DNA of 64,000 bases from CALEMW01 sp964343835. Its GTDB lineage: Bacteria; Krumholzibacteriota; Krumholzibacteriia; LZORAL124-64-63. Positions 50,340-59,945 of the stretch are shown here, one piece after another. The stretch lies in assembly GCA_964343835.1 (NCBI GenBank), contig CAYFKR010000012.1, positions 1 to 64,000 of the forward strand. Reading direction: 5' to 3'. Every line of letters starts with the position of its first letter. Within the stretch, counting starts at the first letter, position 1. The notes under the pieces are model-generated. The model ran no database searches and was not told the DNA's origin. It was given only the letters and a program-made list of their open reading frames with translations. Both the position numbers and the translations under genes were made by a program.

Positions 50340-50900
50340 CTACTGGGCGACGACCACCCGGGCCGGACGCAGGACCATCTCCCCCAGGACGTACCCCGCC
50401 TGGATCACCTCGAGCACGGCGCCGCTCTCCACGTCGCCGCCGGGCACCTGGGCCACGGCCTCGTGGCTGCGGGGGTCGAACTCGTCGCCCTTCTCCACGT
50501 TCATCCGCTCGAGTCCGCGGCGCTGCAAGGCGTCGCGCAGGCGGCTCTCGATGAGCTCCACGCCGGTGCGGAAGGCGGCGTGTCCTTCGGCCTCGTTCTC
50601 CGCGGCGGCATCGGCGGCCAGGGCCCGCTCGAAGTCGTCGAGGACTTCGGCCACGTCGCGCAGCACGTCGGCGGTGGCGAACGTGCGGGCCTCTGTCACT
50701 TCGCGGCGGGTCCGCTTGCGCAGGTTGTCCTGCTCGGCCACGGCGCGGAGCCACTTGTCGCGGAACTCGTCGCGTTCGGCGGCGAGGGCCTCCTCGGGCG
50801 TCGGCTCCTCCGTCTCGTCGACGGCCTCGTCCACGGAGCCCTCCACGGCCTCCTCGAGAACGTCCGGCGCCTCCTGCTCCTGCTTCTTCTCTTCGCTCAT
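50340..50900 (-). CDS. grpE: Nucleotide exchange factor GrpE
   Basis: 186 residues: acidic disordered start (about 1-40, Glu-rich), the dimer coiled coil (about 40-95, WLRAVAEQDNLRKRTRREV) and the beta-wing that opens DnaK (about 125-185, FDPRSHEAVAQVPG ... VLEVIQAGYVLGEMVLRPARVVV). ATG at 50900 with GAGGAG ten bases upstream; an in-frame ATG at 50933 has no ribosome site and merges with the hrcA stop. Confidence 0.96.
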   Translation of the reverse strand: MSEEKKQEQEAPDVLEEAVEGSVDEAVDETEEPTPEEALAAERDEFRDKWLRAVAEQDNLRKRTRREVTEARTFATADVLRDVAEVLDDFERALAADAAAENEAEGHAAFRTGVELIESRLRDALQRRGLERMNVEKGDEFDPRSHEAVAQVPGGDVESGAVLEVIQAGYVLGEMVLRPARVVVAQ

Positions 50901-50932
50901 CGTATCGGGTCTCCTCGTGCGGCCGGGCCGCA

Positions 50933-51967
50933 TCAGTGCAGATGTTTGAGGGAGCGCACCAGGACCTGCATCCCCTGGATGGCTCGATCATAGGACATGC
51001 GGCGCAGTCCGAGAACCGCCAGCACGCCGCGGCGGCCGTCCACCTCCCAGGGCGACGACACGATGCTGAAGGGCTGCAGTTCGTCCACCGGGTTCTCCGA
51101 CCCGATCCACACGGCGATGCCGTCGTCGTTCTCGGGACTCAGGCGCTGCAGGGCGCTGCGGATGGTCCGGGGCGACTCCAGGAAGCGCACCAGGTTCTTC
51201 AGGCGTTCGGGCTCGGAGAACTCGGGCTCGTCCAGGACGTTGGCCACGCCCATGAGCTCCACGTCCGCCTCCTCCACGTCGCCGAAGAGGGCGTCGCCGC
51301 GGCGGGCGACTTCCGAGGCGCAGAGGCCGGCGGCGTCGCCGGCTCCCTCCAGGCCGGCCAGGGCCCCGCCGCGGATCTCGCGGACGGTGCGGCCGTTGAC
51401 CCGCTCCGACAGCAGCCTGGACGCGTCGTGGAGCACCTCGGGCGTGAAGCTCCGCTCCACGGCGATGGTGCCGGTCCGCACCAGGGCGTTCTGCAGCACC
51501 AGCACCATGAGGATGCGGCCGCCCTCGCGATGATGCAGCTCCACCCGCTCGGCGCAGACCTCGTCCCAGGCCGGACCCAGGATGATCCCGATGTTCTCGG
51601 TGAGCCGCGCCAGCAGGGTGGCCAGGGCCTTGATCATGCCCGGACTGCCGCTGCTGCGCTGGAGCTCACGCTCCACCAGCGGTGCAGGCAGACTTTCCGC
51701 AAGCGGCGAATTCGCACCGCCTTCCAGGATCCTGTTCACGAACCTCCGGAAACCGACATCGGTGGGAATCCGGCCCGCCGAGGTGTGGGGCTTGGCCAGC
51801 ACTCCCTCGTCCTCCAGGCGCTTCATGTCGGCCCGGATGGTCGCCGACGACACGGTGCCGCCCAGCCACGTCGCCACCAGGGACGAGCTGACGGGCTGGC
51901 CCGTCTCGCTGTACAGGCGGACGACGGCCGCGAGGACCTGGAATTCCCTGTCGGTTCGGCTGATCAA
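50933..51967 (-). CDS. hrcA: Heat-inducible transcription repressor HrcA
   Basis: 344 residues. N-terminal winged helix (residues about 1-75: VSSATIRADMKRLEDEGVLAKPHTSAGRIPT, family-typical), a GAF-like central domain with the HrcA insertion and C-terminal RIGPENDDG-like block (RLSPENDDGIAVWIGSENP). It normally represses groES/dnaK operons at CIRCE and is kept active by GroEL. Start is TTG at 51967 with GGGAG upstream. I could not find a CIRCE repeat in its own promoter region. First of hrcA-grpE-dnaJ-rsmE. Confidence 0.95.
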   Translation of the reverse strand: MISRTDREFQVLAAVVRLYSETGQPVSSSLVATWLGGTVSSATIRADMKRLEDEGVLAKPHTSAGRIPTDVGFRRFVNRILEGGANSPLAESLPAPLVERELQRSSGSPGMIKALATLLARLTENIGIILGPAWDEVCAERVELHHREGGRILMVLVLQNALVRTGTIAVERSFTPEVLHDASRLLSERVNGRTVREIRGGALAGLEGAGDAAGLCASEVARRGDALFGDVEEADVELMGVANVLDEPEFSEPERLKNLVRFLESPRTIRSALQRLSPENDDGIAVWIGSENPVDELQPFSIVSSPWEVDGRRGVLAVLGLRRMSYDRAIQGMQVLVRSLKHLH

Positions 51968-52005
51968 GCTGCGTCTCTCCCGGATTCCGGCGTTCGGGTC
52001 GGCAC

Positions 52006-52035
52006 AAGGTAGTCCGCGCCCGATCGGGGTGTCAA
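52006..52035 (-). promoter_or_regulatory. Promoter of the hrcA-grpE-dnaJ unit
   Basis: TTGACA (52030-52035), 18 bases, TACCTT (52006-52011); the -35 begins one base past the TAG stop of hemW. The spacer holds the 10-base palindrome CCCGATCGGG. RNA would start about 30 bases before the hrcA start codon. Confidence 0.55.
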
Positions 52036-52036
52036 C

Positions 52037-53191
52037 CTACGCGAGGCGCGCCTCCACGTCGTCGATGCGCAGGAAGCCCAGGGGCGTGAGGCGGAGCCGG
52101 CCGTCGGCGGTCGTCCAGAGTCCCTCCCGGACGCCGTGGTCGAGGACGGCGGCGTCCAGTCCGGCGTCGGCCACGGGGATGCCGTCCACGGTCCGCAGGC
52201 CCAGGATGCGACGCTCCAGGCGACGGGCGTCGGCGTCGAGATGATCGATCATGGCCTCGGGCACCGCGCCACCCTCCACCGCCTCCAGCCACGCCGCCGG
52301 ATCCTCGACGTTGGCGTAGCGCCTGCGGCCCCAGAAGCCGTGGGCCGAGGGGCCGAGCCCCACGTAGGGGCGCCCCGACCAGTACGCCCGGTTGTGCCGG
52401 GACTCCTGCCCGGGCAGGCTGGCGTTGGAGACCTCGTACTGGCGGTAGCCGAGACGCTCCAGGGCCTCCAGGGCCTCGAGGTAGGTCGCCGCGGTCCGCT
52501 CGTCGGGGTCCGGCTTCACGGCGCCGCGGGCTGCGGCCGCGGTCAGGGGCGTACCGTCGTGCCATTCCAGGATGTAGAAGGAGACGTGCCCCACCCCCAG
52601 GTCCCTGGCCTCCGCGAACTCGTCCGCAAGGCGCGCCACGGTCACGCCCGGCGCCAGGATCCAGTCGGCGGAGACCCGATCGAACCGCTCGCCGGCCAGG
52701 CGCAGGGCCCGGCGGGCGTCGTCCGGTCCGCAACGGCGCCCCAGGAGGCCGAGGGTTCCCCGGTCCAGGCTCTGGACGCCCAGGCTCACGCGGTTGGCGC
52801 CGGCGCCCCGCCAGGCATCGACCAGATCAGGGGTGAAGCTCTCGGGGTTGGCCTCCAGGGTGATCTCGGCGTCCGGGGCGAATCGCAATCGCGAGCCCAG
52901 CCCGCGAAGCAGTTCCCCGGAGAGGTCCGCCCCCAGCAGCGACGGCGTGCCGCCCCCCACGTACAGGGTGTCCACGCGACTCCGGCCCAGCGACGGGCAG
53001 CGGGCGGCGCGCAGGTCCGCCTCCGCCAGGATCCCGGTCACGGTCCGCTCGCGCAGACCGCGGTCGTGGCGATCCGTGCGGGCGAAATGGCAGTAGGAAC
53101 AGATGGACGAGCAGAAGGGGACGTGGACGTAGACGCCCCCGCCCCGCTCGCGGCGGGACGGGGGCGCGGAAGCGGCGTCGCGGCCGGTCAC
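52037..53191 (-). CDS. hemW: HemW-like radical SAM protein
   Basis: 384 residues. The radical SAM cluster motif is CxxxCxxC at C27, C31, C34 (VPFCSSICSYCHF). GGGTPSLL, ITLEANPESF and VSLGVQSLD are the family blocks, and the C-terminal HemN-type domain is shorter than in coproporphyrinogen oxidase HemN, with no second cysteine for an oxidase-type tail. So it is a heme chaperone HemW rather than HemN. Start GTG at 53191, overlapping the lepB stop (GTGA). Confidence 0.92.
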   Translation of the reverse strand: MTGRDAASAPPSRRERGGGVYVHVPFCSSICSYCHFARTDRHDRGLRERTVTGILAEADLRAARCPSLGRSRVDTLYVGGGTPSLLGADLSGELLRGLGSRLRFAPDAEITLEANPESFTPDLVDAWRGAGANRVSLGVQSLDRGTLGLLGRRCGPDDARRALRLAGERFDRVSADWILAPGVTVARLADEFAEARDLGVGHVSFYILEWHDGTPLTAAAARGAVKPDPDERTAATYLEALEALERLGYRQYEVSNASLPGQESRHNRAYWSGRPYVGLGPSAHGFWGRRRYANVEDPAAWLEAVEGGAVPEAMIDHLDADARRLERRILGLRTVDGIPVADAGLDAAVLDHGVREGLWTTADGRLRLTPLGFLRIDDVEARLA

Positions 53192-54174
53192 CGGATCAGG
53201 TCGCCGAGGCGGCTGAACCGCGGCAGCATGCGGTCCTTGTCCCAGGACCAGTACAGGAAGATGGCCTTGCCCTTGATGAGGTCCGTGTCCAGGGGGCCCC
53301 AGTAGCGGCTGTCTGCGCTGTTGAAGCGGTTGTCGCCCATCATGAAGATGTGGCCCTCGGGCACCACGTACGGGGCGTCGACGGCCTTCACGTGGTCGTG
53401 GATGGCCACCAGGTGGGGCCGCAGCTCCACCATGCCCACGGGGCGTTCGCCCGAGACGTGGGCACGGAGCACCTCCAGAGGCGCATCGATCTCGGCGTGC
53501 ACCAGTCCCACGTCGGCGCCCAGGGCCGCCTCCACCGACGCCTGGAACATGTCCAGGCGCTCGAGCATGATGCGGGTGGCCAGGGCCTCGGCCAGGCCGT
53601 AGTCGCGATTCAGCATCTGGCCGGCGCGGGATGGGTCATGGTTGGTATGGGGCTTCACGCGGGCGTCGTCGGGGCGCATGGAAGTGTCGCCGTCGGGATC
53701 GTCCAGATCGTCCTCGTACTCCCGGTCGTTGACGTACAGCAGGCCGCCGCGCAGTTCCACCGTATCGCCGGCCACGGCCACGCAGCGCTTGATGTAGTCC
53801 TGGTTCCGGTCCAGGGGGTACTCGAAGACGATGATGTCGCCCTGCTGCGGGTCGCGGATGGCCGGGAACTTCAGCACGGGCAGGCCGCCCAGCAGGGTCC
53901 AATTCACCAGGGGCACGCGCAGCCGTTCCGGCGTCTCGGCGCCGTAGAGGAACTTGTTCACGAAGAGGAAGTCGCCCACGAGCAGGGTCTTCTCCATGGA
54001 ACCCGTGGGGATCCGGAAGGCCTGGATCACGAACTGTCGGATGATCAGGGCCACCAGGATCGCCGTGCCGATGGGGCGGATGTGGTCCGACCACATGCGC
54101 CTCCAGAATCCCAGCCGGGCGACGGCCGGGTCGGCCTTGGCGTTCTCTCCCTTGCGGGCCGCGAACTTGGACAT
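53188..54174 (-). CDS. lepB: Signal peptidase I with a large insertion
   Basis: 328 residues. Membrane helix about 34-52; catalytic Ser59 in IPTGSMEKTLL and Lys129 in DYIKRCVAVAGD; the C-terminal box GDNRFNSADSRYWG at 280-293. It cuts signal peptides from exported proteins. Between the Lys box and box E there is a roughly 115-residue insert (about 155-268), mainly helical, longer than the short loop of most bacterial enzymes and different in sequence from the E. coli domain II as far as I can tell. ATG at 54174, 31 bases after lepA. Confidence 0.95.
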   Translation of the reverse strand: MSKFAARKGENAKADPAVARLGFWRRMWSDHIRPIGTAILVALIIRQFVIQAFRIPTGSMEKTLLVGDFLFVNKFLYGAETPERLRVPLVNWTLLGGLPVLKFPAIRDPQQGDIIVFEYPLDRNQDYIKRCVAVAGDTVELRGGLLYVNDREYEDDLDDPDGDTSMRPDDARVKPHTNHDPSRAGQMLNRDYGLAEALATRIMLERLDMFQASVEAALGADVGLVHAEIDAPLEVLRAHVSGERPVGMVELRPHLVAIHDHVKAVDAPYVVPEGHIFMMGDNRFNSADSRYWGPLDTDLIKGKAIFLYWSWDKDRMLPRFSRLGDLIR

Positions 54175-54205
54175 GGTCCTCTCCTCCTCCCCCGCGGGGG
54201 ACGGC

Positions 54206-55999
54206 TCAGCGCTCCACCTTGAGCACCGCCATGAAGGCCTCCTGCGGGATCTCCACCGACCCCACGGACTTCATGCGCTTCTTGCCTTCCTTCTGCTTCT
54301 CCAGCAGCTTGCGCTTGCGGGAGATGTCGCCGCCGTAGCACTTGGCGGTGACGTTCTTGCGGAAGGCCTTGACGTTGGTCCGGGCGATCACCCGCGTGCC
54401 GATGGACGCCTGGATGGCCACCTGGAACATCTGACGCGGGATCAGCTCCTTGAGCTTCCGGCACAGCTCCAGGCCCCAGTGATAGGCGTTGTCCCGATGC
54501 ACGATGCAGGCCAGGGCGTCCACGGGGTCGCCGTTGATCATGATGTCGAGCTTGATGAGGTCGCCGTCGCGGTGGCCCGTGTACTCGTAGTCCAGGGACG
54601 CGTAGCCCTTGGTCACCGACTTCAGCTTGTCGTAGTAGTCCACCACCAGCTCCGAGAGCGGCAGGTCGAACTCGAGGGTCACGCGCTCGGTGTCGATGTA
54701 CTCCATCTTCCGCTGCACGCCGCGGCGGTCCAGGGTGATCTGGATCACCGGCCCGATGAACTCCTTGGGCGTGATGACCGTGGCCTTCACGTAGGGCTCG
54801 CGCACCTCGGCGATGTCACGCCCCGAGGGCATGAAGGCCGGGTTCTCGATGAGCTCGACGGTGCCCTCCTTGTTCACCACCTCGTACTCCACGTTGGGCA
54901 GGGTGGCGATCAGGCTCAGGTCGTACTCGCGCTCCAGCCGTTCCTGGATGATCTCCAGGTGCAGCAGCCCCAGGAACCCGCAGCGGAACCCGAAGCCCAG
55001 GGCCGCGCTCTTCTCCAGCTCGTAGGTCAGGGCGGCGTCGTTGAGCTGCAGCTTCTGCAGGGCGTCCTTGAGGTTGTCGTAGTCGTCGTTGTCCACGGGA
55101 TAGAACCCGCTGAAGACCATGGGCTTGGCCTCGGTGTAGCCGGCCAGCGGCTCGGCGCACGGCGCGTCGGTCAGGGTCAGGGTGTCGCCCACGCGGATGT
55201 GGCGCACGTCCTTGGCCCCGGTGGCGATGTACCCCACCTCCCCCGCGCTCAGGTCCTTGCGCTGCACGCGGCTCAGCTTGAACCAGCCGATCTCCCCCAC
55301 CTCGTGGTCGCGCTCCTGCTGGATCAGCCGGATGCGCTGCCCCTTGGCGATGCGGCCGTGCATCATGCGCACGTAGGCCACCGCGCCCACGTAGGGGTCG
55401 AAGATGGAGTCGAAGATCAGGGCCTGGGCCGGGGCGTCCACGTCGCCCACCGGGGGCGGCACCTGCCGAACGATGGCCTCGAGGAGGTCGTCCACGCCCT
55501 CGCCGGTCTTGGCGCTCACGCGGATCACGTCGTCGGGGTCGCAGCCGATCAGGTCCACGATCTGCTCGGTGACCTCGTCGGGCATGGCAGCCGGCAGGTC
55601 GATCTTGTTGATGACCGGCAGGATCTCCAGGTCGTGCTCCACGGCCAGGTAGAGGTTGTTGATGGTCTGGGCCTGGATGCCCTGGGCGGCGTCGACCACG
55701 AGGATGGCACCCTCGCAGGCGGCCAGGCTGCGCGAGACCTCGTAGTGGAAGTCCACGTGGCCCGGCGTGTCGATGAGGTTGAGCACGTAGTCCTTCCCGT
55801 CCGCACAGGTGTGTTCCATGCGGATGGGGTGGCTCTTGATGGTGATGCCGCGTTCCTGCTCCAGATCCATGGAGTCCAGCACCTGGGCCTTCAGGTCCTT
55901 GCCGCGGAGCGTGCCCGTCTTCTCGAGCAGGCGGTCCGCCAGGGTGGACTTGCCGTGGTCGATGTGCGCGATGATGCAGAAGTTGCGGTACTGGTCCAT
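54206..55999 (-). CDS. lepA: Elongation factor 4 (LepA)
   Basis: 597 residues, usual length. GTPase with IIAHIDHGKSTLADR at the start, switch II DTPGHVDFHYEVSRSL, NKIDLP; then domains II, III and V, and the LepA-specific C-terminal domain ending AFRKNVTAKCYGGDISRKRKLLEKQKEGKKRMKSVG (named by position about 545-580). It remodels stalled or initiating ribosomes. ATG at 55999 is the family start; the open frame before it belongs to no known extension. Often next to lepB, as here. Confidence 0.97.
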   Translation of the reverse strand: MDQYRNFCIIAHIDHGKSTLADRLLEKTGTLRGKDLKAQVLDSMDLEQERGITIKSHPIRMEHTCADGKDYVLNLIDTPGHVDFHYEVSRSLAACEGAILVVDAAQGIQAQTINNLYLAVEHDLEILPVINKIDLPAAMPDEVTEQIVDLIGCDPDDVIRVSAKTGEGVDDLLEAIVRQVPPPVGDVDAPAQALIFDSIFDPYVGAVAYVRMMHGRIAKGQRIRLIQQERDHEVGEIGWFKLSRVQRKDLSAGEVGYIATGAKDVRHIRVGDTLTLTDAPCAEPLAGYTEAKPMVFSGFYPVDNDDYDNLKDALQKLQLNDAALTYELEKSAALGFGFRCGFLGLLHLEIIQERLEREYDLSLIATLPNVEYEVVNKEGTVELIENPAFMPSGRDIAEVREPYVKATVITPKEFIGPVIQITLDRRGVQRKMEYIDTERVTLEFDLPLSELVVDYYDKLKSVTKGYASLDYEYTGHRDGDLIKLDIMINGDPVDALACIVHRDNAYHWGLELCRKLKELIPRQMFQVAIQASIGTRVIARTNVKAFRKNVTAKCYGGDISRKRKLLEKQKEGKKRMKSVGSVEIPQEAFMAVLKVER

Positions 56000-56019
56000 G
56001 TCTCGTCGATCGTCGGGGT

Positions 56020-56601
56020 TCAGAAGCCCGTGCTCCAGCTCATCAGGACCGCCCCGCCCGGGGCCGCCGAGGGCAGCTCGATGGGCTGGGGGACCTCGGC
56101 GGGATCCCATTCGTCGGGCACCGGGACGTCGTCCCGGTCGAAGCCGTGGAGGTGGGCCCCCACGTAGGCGTCGAGGGCCATGATAAACAAGGCTCCCCCG
56201 GCCCACCAAAGATTGTCTCGCATGAACTCGTAGCGTTCATAGGCGATGGGGTGGTAGTTCTCGCGGTAGACGTCGGGCCCGAGGGCCGCCAGCCGTGTCT
56301 TGTAGCGCACGGCCTTCCGCTCCCACGACAGCGCCTTGGTCAGGAACCACGTCTCGAAGGCGAAGGCCGTCACCGCCCGCCAGCCGTTGTCCGTGGCCAG
56401 CTGCCCCCAGCCGGGGAAGACCGCCGACATGGACACCGCCGCGGCGGCCGGCACCGTGGGGCGATAGGTCGCGGGCGCCTCGATCAGGGTCGGCGCCGTC
56501 ACCGTGAAGGACGAGTCGGCCCGGATGACCCGGGGCGCATCCTCGTCGGCCGCCGCCTGGCAGGCCAGGAGCGTCAGCGCCACCGCGATGATCCTGTTCA
56601 T
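56020..56601 (-). CDS. DUF5683-like membrane protein
   Basis: 193 residues. Signal peptide (1-18), a Thr/Pro/Ala-rich stretch, then a DUF5683-type core: SAVFPGWGQLATDNGWRAVTAF near residues 59-80 (the PGxGQ motif with a following membrane helix) and a second hydrophobic stretch near 130-150 (WWAGGALFIMALDAYVGAHL). It ends in Phe, but there is no barrel pattern. ATG at 56601 overlaps the lipid-kinase stop (ATGA). Function unknown; the family is mostly in Bacteroidetes and related phyla. Confidence 0.72.
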   Translation of the reverse strand: MNRIIAVALTLLACQAAADEDAPRVIRADSSFTVTAPTLIEAPATYRPTVPAAAAVSMSAVFPGWGQLATDNGWRAVTAFAFETWFLTKALSWERKAVRYKTRLAALGPDVYRENYHPIAYERYEFMRDNLWWAGGALFIMALDAYVGAHLHGFDRDDVPVPDEWDPAEVPQPIELPSAAPGGAVLMSWSTGF

Positions 56602-57494
56602 GCTCCCACCTCCGGCACGAAGACCTCCAGAGCCCCGGGCGTGGTCTCGAAACGCCACGCGCCAGCCTCCAGGCGGTCGGCCTCCCCGTCCCAGTGGACG
56701 GCGAAGGGCTCGGCCACTTCCACTTCCGCCGATCTGGCGCGCGGGTCCAACACCCAGGGGCTGGAAAGGTGCCCCCCGTCGGCCGTGCGCGGCAGGGTGG
56801 TCAGCAGGGCCCACAGGGGCATGGCCTTCACCAGGCAGAAATCCAGGGCGCCGTCGGCGGGGTCGGCGTTGGGCGTGAGCATGAAGCCGCCGCCGCACTG
56901 CCGGCCGTTGCCGATCTCGGCCAGGGTCCAGGGACCGTCCAGTTCCAGGGGGCCGTCGGCGGTGTCGAGCCGCCAGCGGGCCTCCACGCTCCGCCGCCGT
57001 CCCAGCTCGCGCAGGGTGGCGATGGGATAGCGCCAGTGCCCCCAGCGCCGCGCCACGTTCGCCGCGGTCAGCGACACCTCGCCGTTGAGGAACAGGCCGC
57101 AGGAGTTCACGAAGAACCGACCGGCGAAAGTCGCCGTGTCCACGGCGAGCCTGCGTCCCCCGCGCAGGGCCGCGAGGCCGGCGTCGAGGTCGCGGAGGCC
57201 GAGCCCCTGGGCGAAGTCGTTGCCGCTGCCGCAGGGCAGTACCGCCAGGGCGGCGCCGGTGCCGGCGACCCCGCGGGCCGCCTCGCTCACCGAGCCGTCG
57301 CCGCCGGCGATCACCACCACCGGGTGGCGTTCCGCCGCGGCCGCCGCCAGGTCCGTCCCCTGCCCGGCCGCCGTGGTCACCAGGACCTCGGCGTCGTAGC
57401 CGGCGTCGCGCAGCAGGTCCGGAGCGCGGTCGGGCCCGAGCCGGCCGCGGGCCGTGCCGGAGATGGGGTTGAGGATGACGGCGCAGGTCCGCAT
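56598..57494 (-). CDS. Diacylglycerol/sphingosine-kinase-type lipid kinase
   Basis: Predicted 298 residues of the DagK/YegS catalytic family. Nucleotide motif GGDGSVSE (about 65-72) and LPCGSGNDFA (about 86-95) with the C-terminal beta-sandwich (GNGRQCGGGFMLTPNADPADGALD). It phosphorylates a lipid hydroxyl; whether diacylglycerol, undecaprenol or another lipid is not shown. The usual T in LPxGTxND is S here. ATG at 57494 with GGAG five bases upstream; GTG two codons earlier lacks correct spacing. Confidence 0.88.
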   Translation of the reverse strand: MRTCAVILNPISGTARGRLGPDRAPDLLRDAGYDAEVLVTTAAGQGTDLAAAAAERHPVVVIAGGDGSVSEAARGVAGTGAALAVLPCGSGNDFAQGLGLRDLDAGLAALRGGRRLAVDTATFAGRFFVNSCGLFLNGEVSLTAANVARRWGHWRYPIATLRELGRRRSVEARWRLDTADGPLELDGPWTLAEIGNGRQCGGGFMLTPNADPADGALDFCLVKAMPLWALLTTLPRTADGGHLSSPWVLDPRARSAEVEVAEPFAVHWDGEADRLEAGAWRFETTPGALEVFVPEVGA

Positions 57495-57523
57495 GAACAC
57501 TCCGGAGCCCTGTCCCCTGCGTC

Positions 57524-57548
57524 AAAAGACGCGGCCGGTGGGCCGCGC
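57524..57548 (-). terminator. Terminator of the tRNA-Sec gene
   Basis: Stem 57529-57536 with 57541-57548 (8 bp with one G-U), 4-base loop, and TTTT on the minus strand after one base. It lies 15 bases past the tRNA-Sec CCA end and before the lipid-kinase start. Placing it here implies that the kinase needs read-through or its own promoter. Confidence 0.6.
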
Positions 57549-57563
57549 CCGTCGACGCGAAGC

Positions 57564-57661
57564 TGGCGGGAATGTGTGGGAATCGAACCCACCTCGGACG
57601 GTATTCGCGCCCGACACAAGGATTTGAAGTCCCGGGGAGCCACCAGGCCCCATCCACTCCC
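57564..57661 (-). tRNA. selC: tRNA-Sec (TCA), selenocysteine
   Basis: 98 bases including encoded CCA and discriminator G. The anticodon region GGGACTTCAAATCC is that of bacterial selC (loop CTTCAAA, anticodon TCA reading UGA). The acceptor is long (about 8 bp, one G-U and one possible mismatch at the inner pair), the D stem has six pairs (GGGGCC/GGCTCC) and the variable arm is long (TCGGGC/GTCCGA helix). These together set it apart from tRNA-Ser. It is charged with serine, then converted by SelA. No selA, selB or selD gene is in the window. Confidence 0.94.
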
Positions 57662-57712
57662 AGAACGGCGATACGATACTACACCGGATCGTGCGGAACC
57701 AGACAGGATTCG

Positions 57713-58096
57713 TCAGGGGCGAACGGCGATCATCTCGATCTCCACACGGGCGTCCAGGGGCAGCCGGGACACCTCCACCGCCGAACGGGCCGGCGGATCG
57801 GACTCGAAGAAGGTGGCGTAGACCTCGTTGACGGCCTTGAAGTCGTTCATGTCCGCCAGGAAGACGGTGACCTTGACCACGTCGGCCAGGCTCAGGCCCC
57901 CGGCCTCCACGATGTTCCTCGCGTTCTCCAGGGCGCGACGGGCCTGCTCGGCCACGTCATCGGAGACGAAGGTCATGGTCGCGGGGTCCAGCCCGAGCTG
58001 ACCCGCCGTGAAGAGCATGCCTCCGGAAGTCACGCCCTGGCTGTAGGGGCCGATGGCGGCGGGGGCGTTCTCCGTGCTGATCACCGTGCGGGTCAT
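57713..58096 (-). CDS. RidA family reactive intermediate deaminase
   Basis: 127 residues, a whole YjgF/RidA chain that trimerises. It hydrolyses 2-aminoacrylate-type enamines made by PLP enzymes. Conserved residues: IGPYSQGV near residue 15, GQLGLDP, the catalytic Arg105-type position in PARSAVEVSRLPLDARVEIEMIA. ATG at 58096 with AAAGGA upstream, 21 bases after glmS. Confidence 0.94.
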   Translation of the reverse strand: MTRTVISTENAPAAIGPYSQGVTSGGMLFTAGQLGLDPATMTFVSDDVAEQARRALENARNIVEAGGLSLADVVKVTVFLADMNDFKAVNEVYATFFESDPPARSAVEVSRLPLDARVEIEMIAVRP

Positions 58097-58117
58097 GGCG
58101 TTCCTTTCCGGCGCGGC

Positions 58118-59941
<1,824 letters not shown>

Positions 59942-59945
59942 GCTC

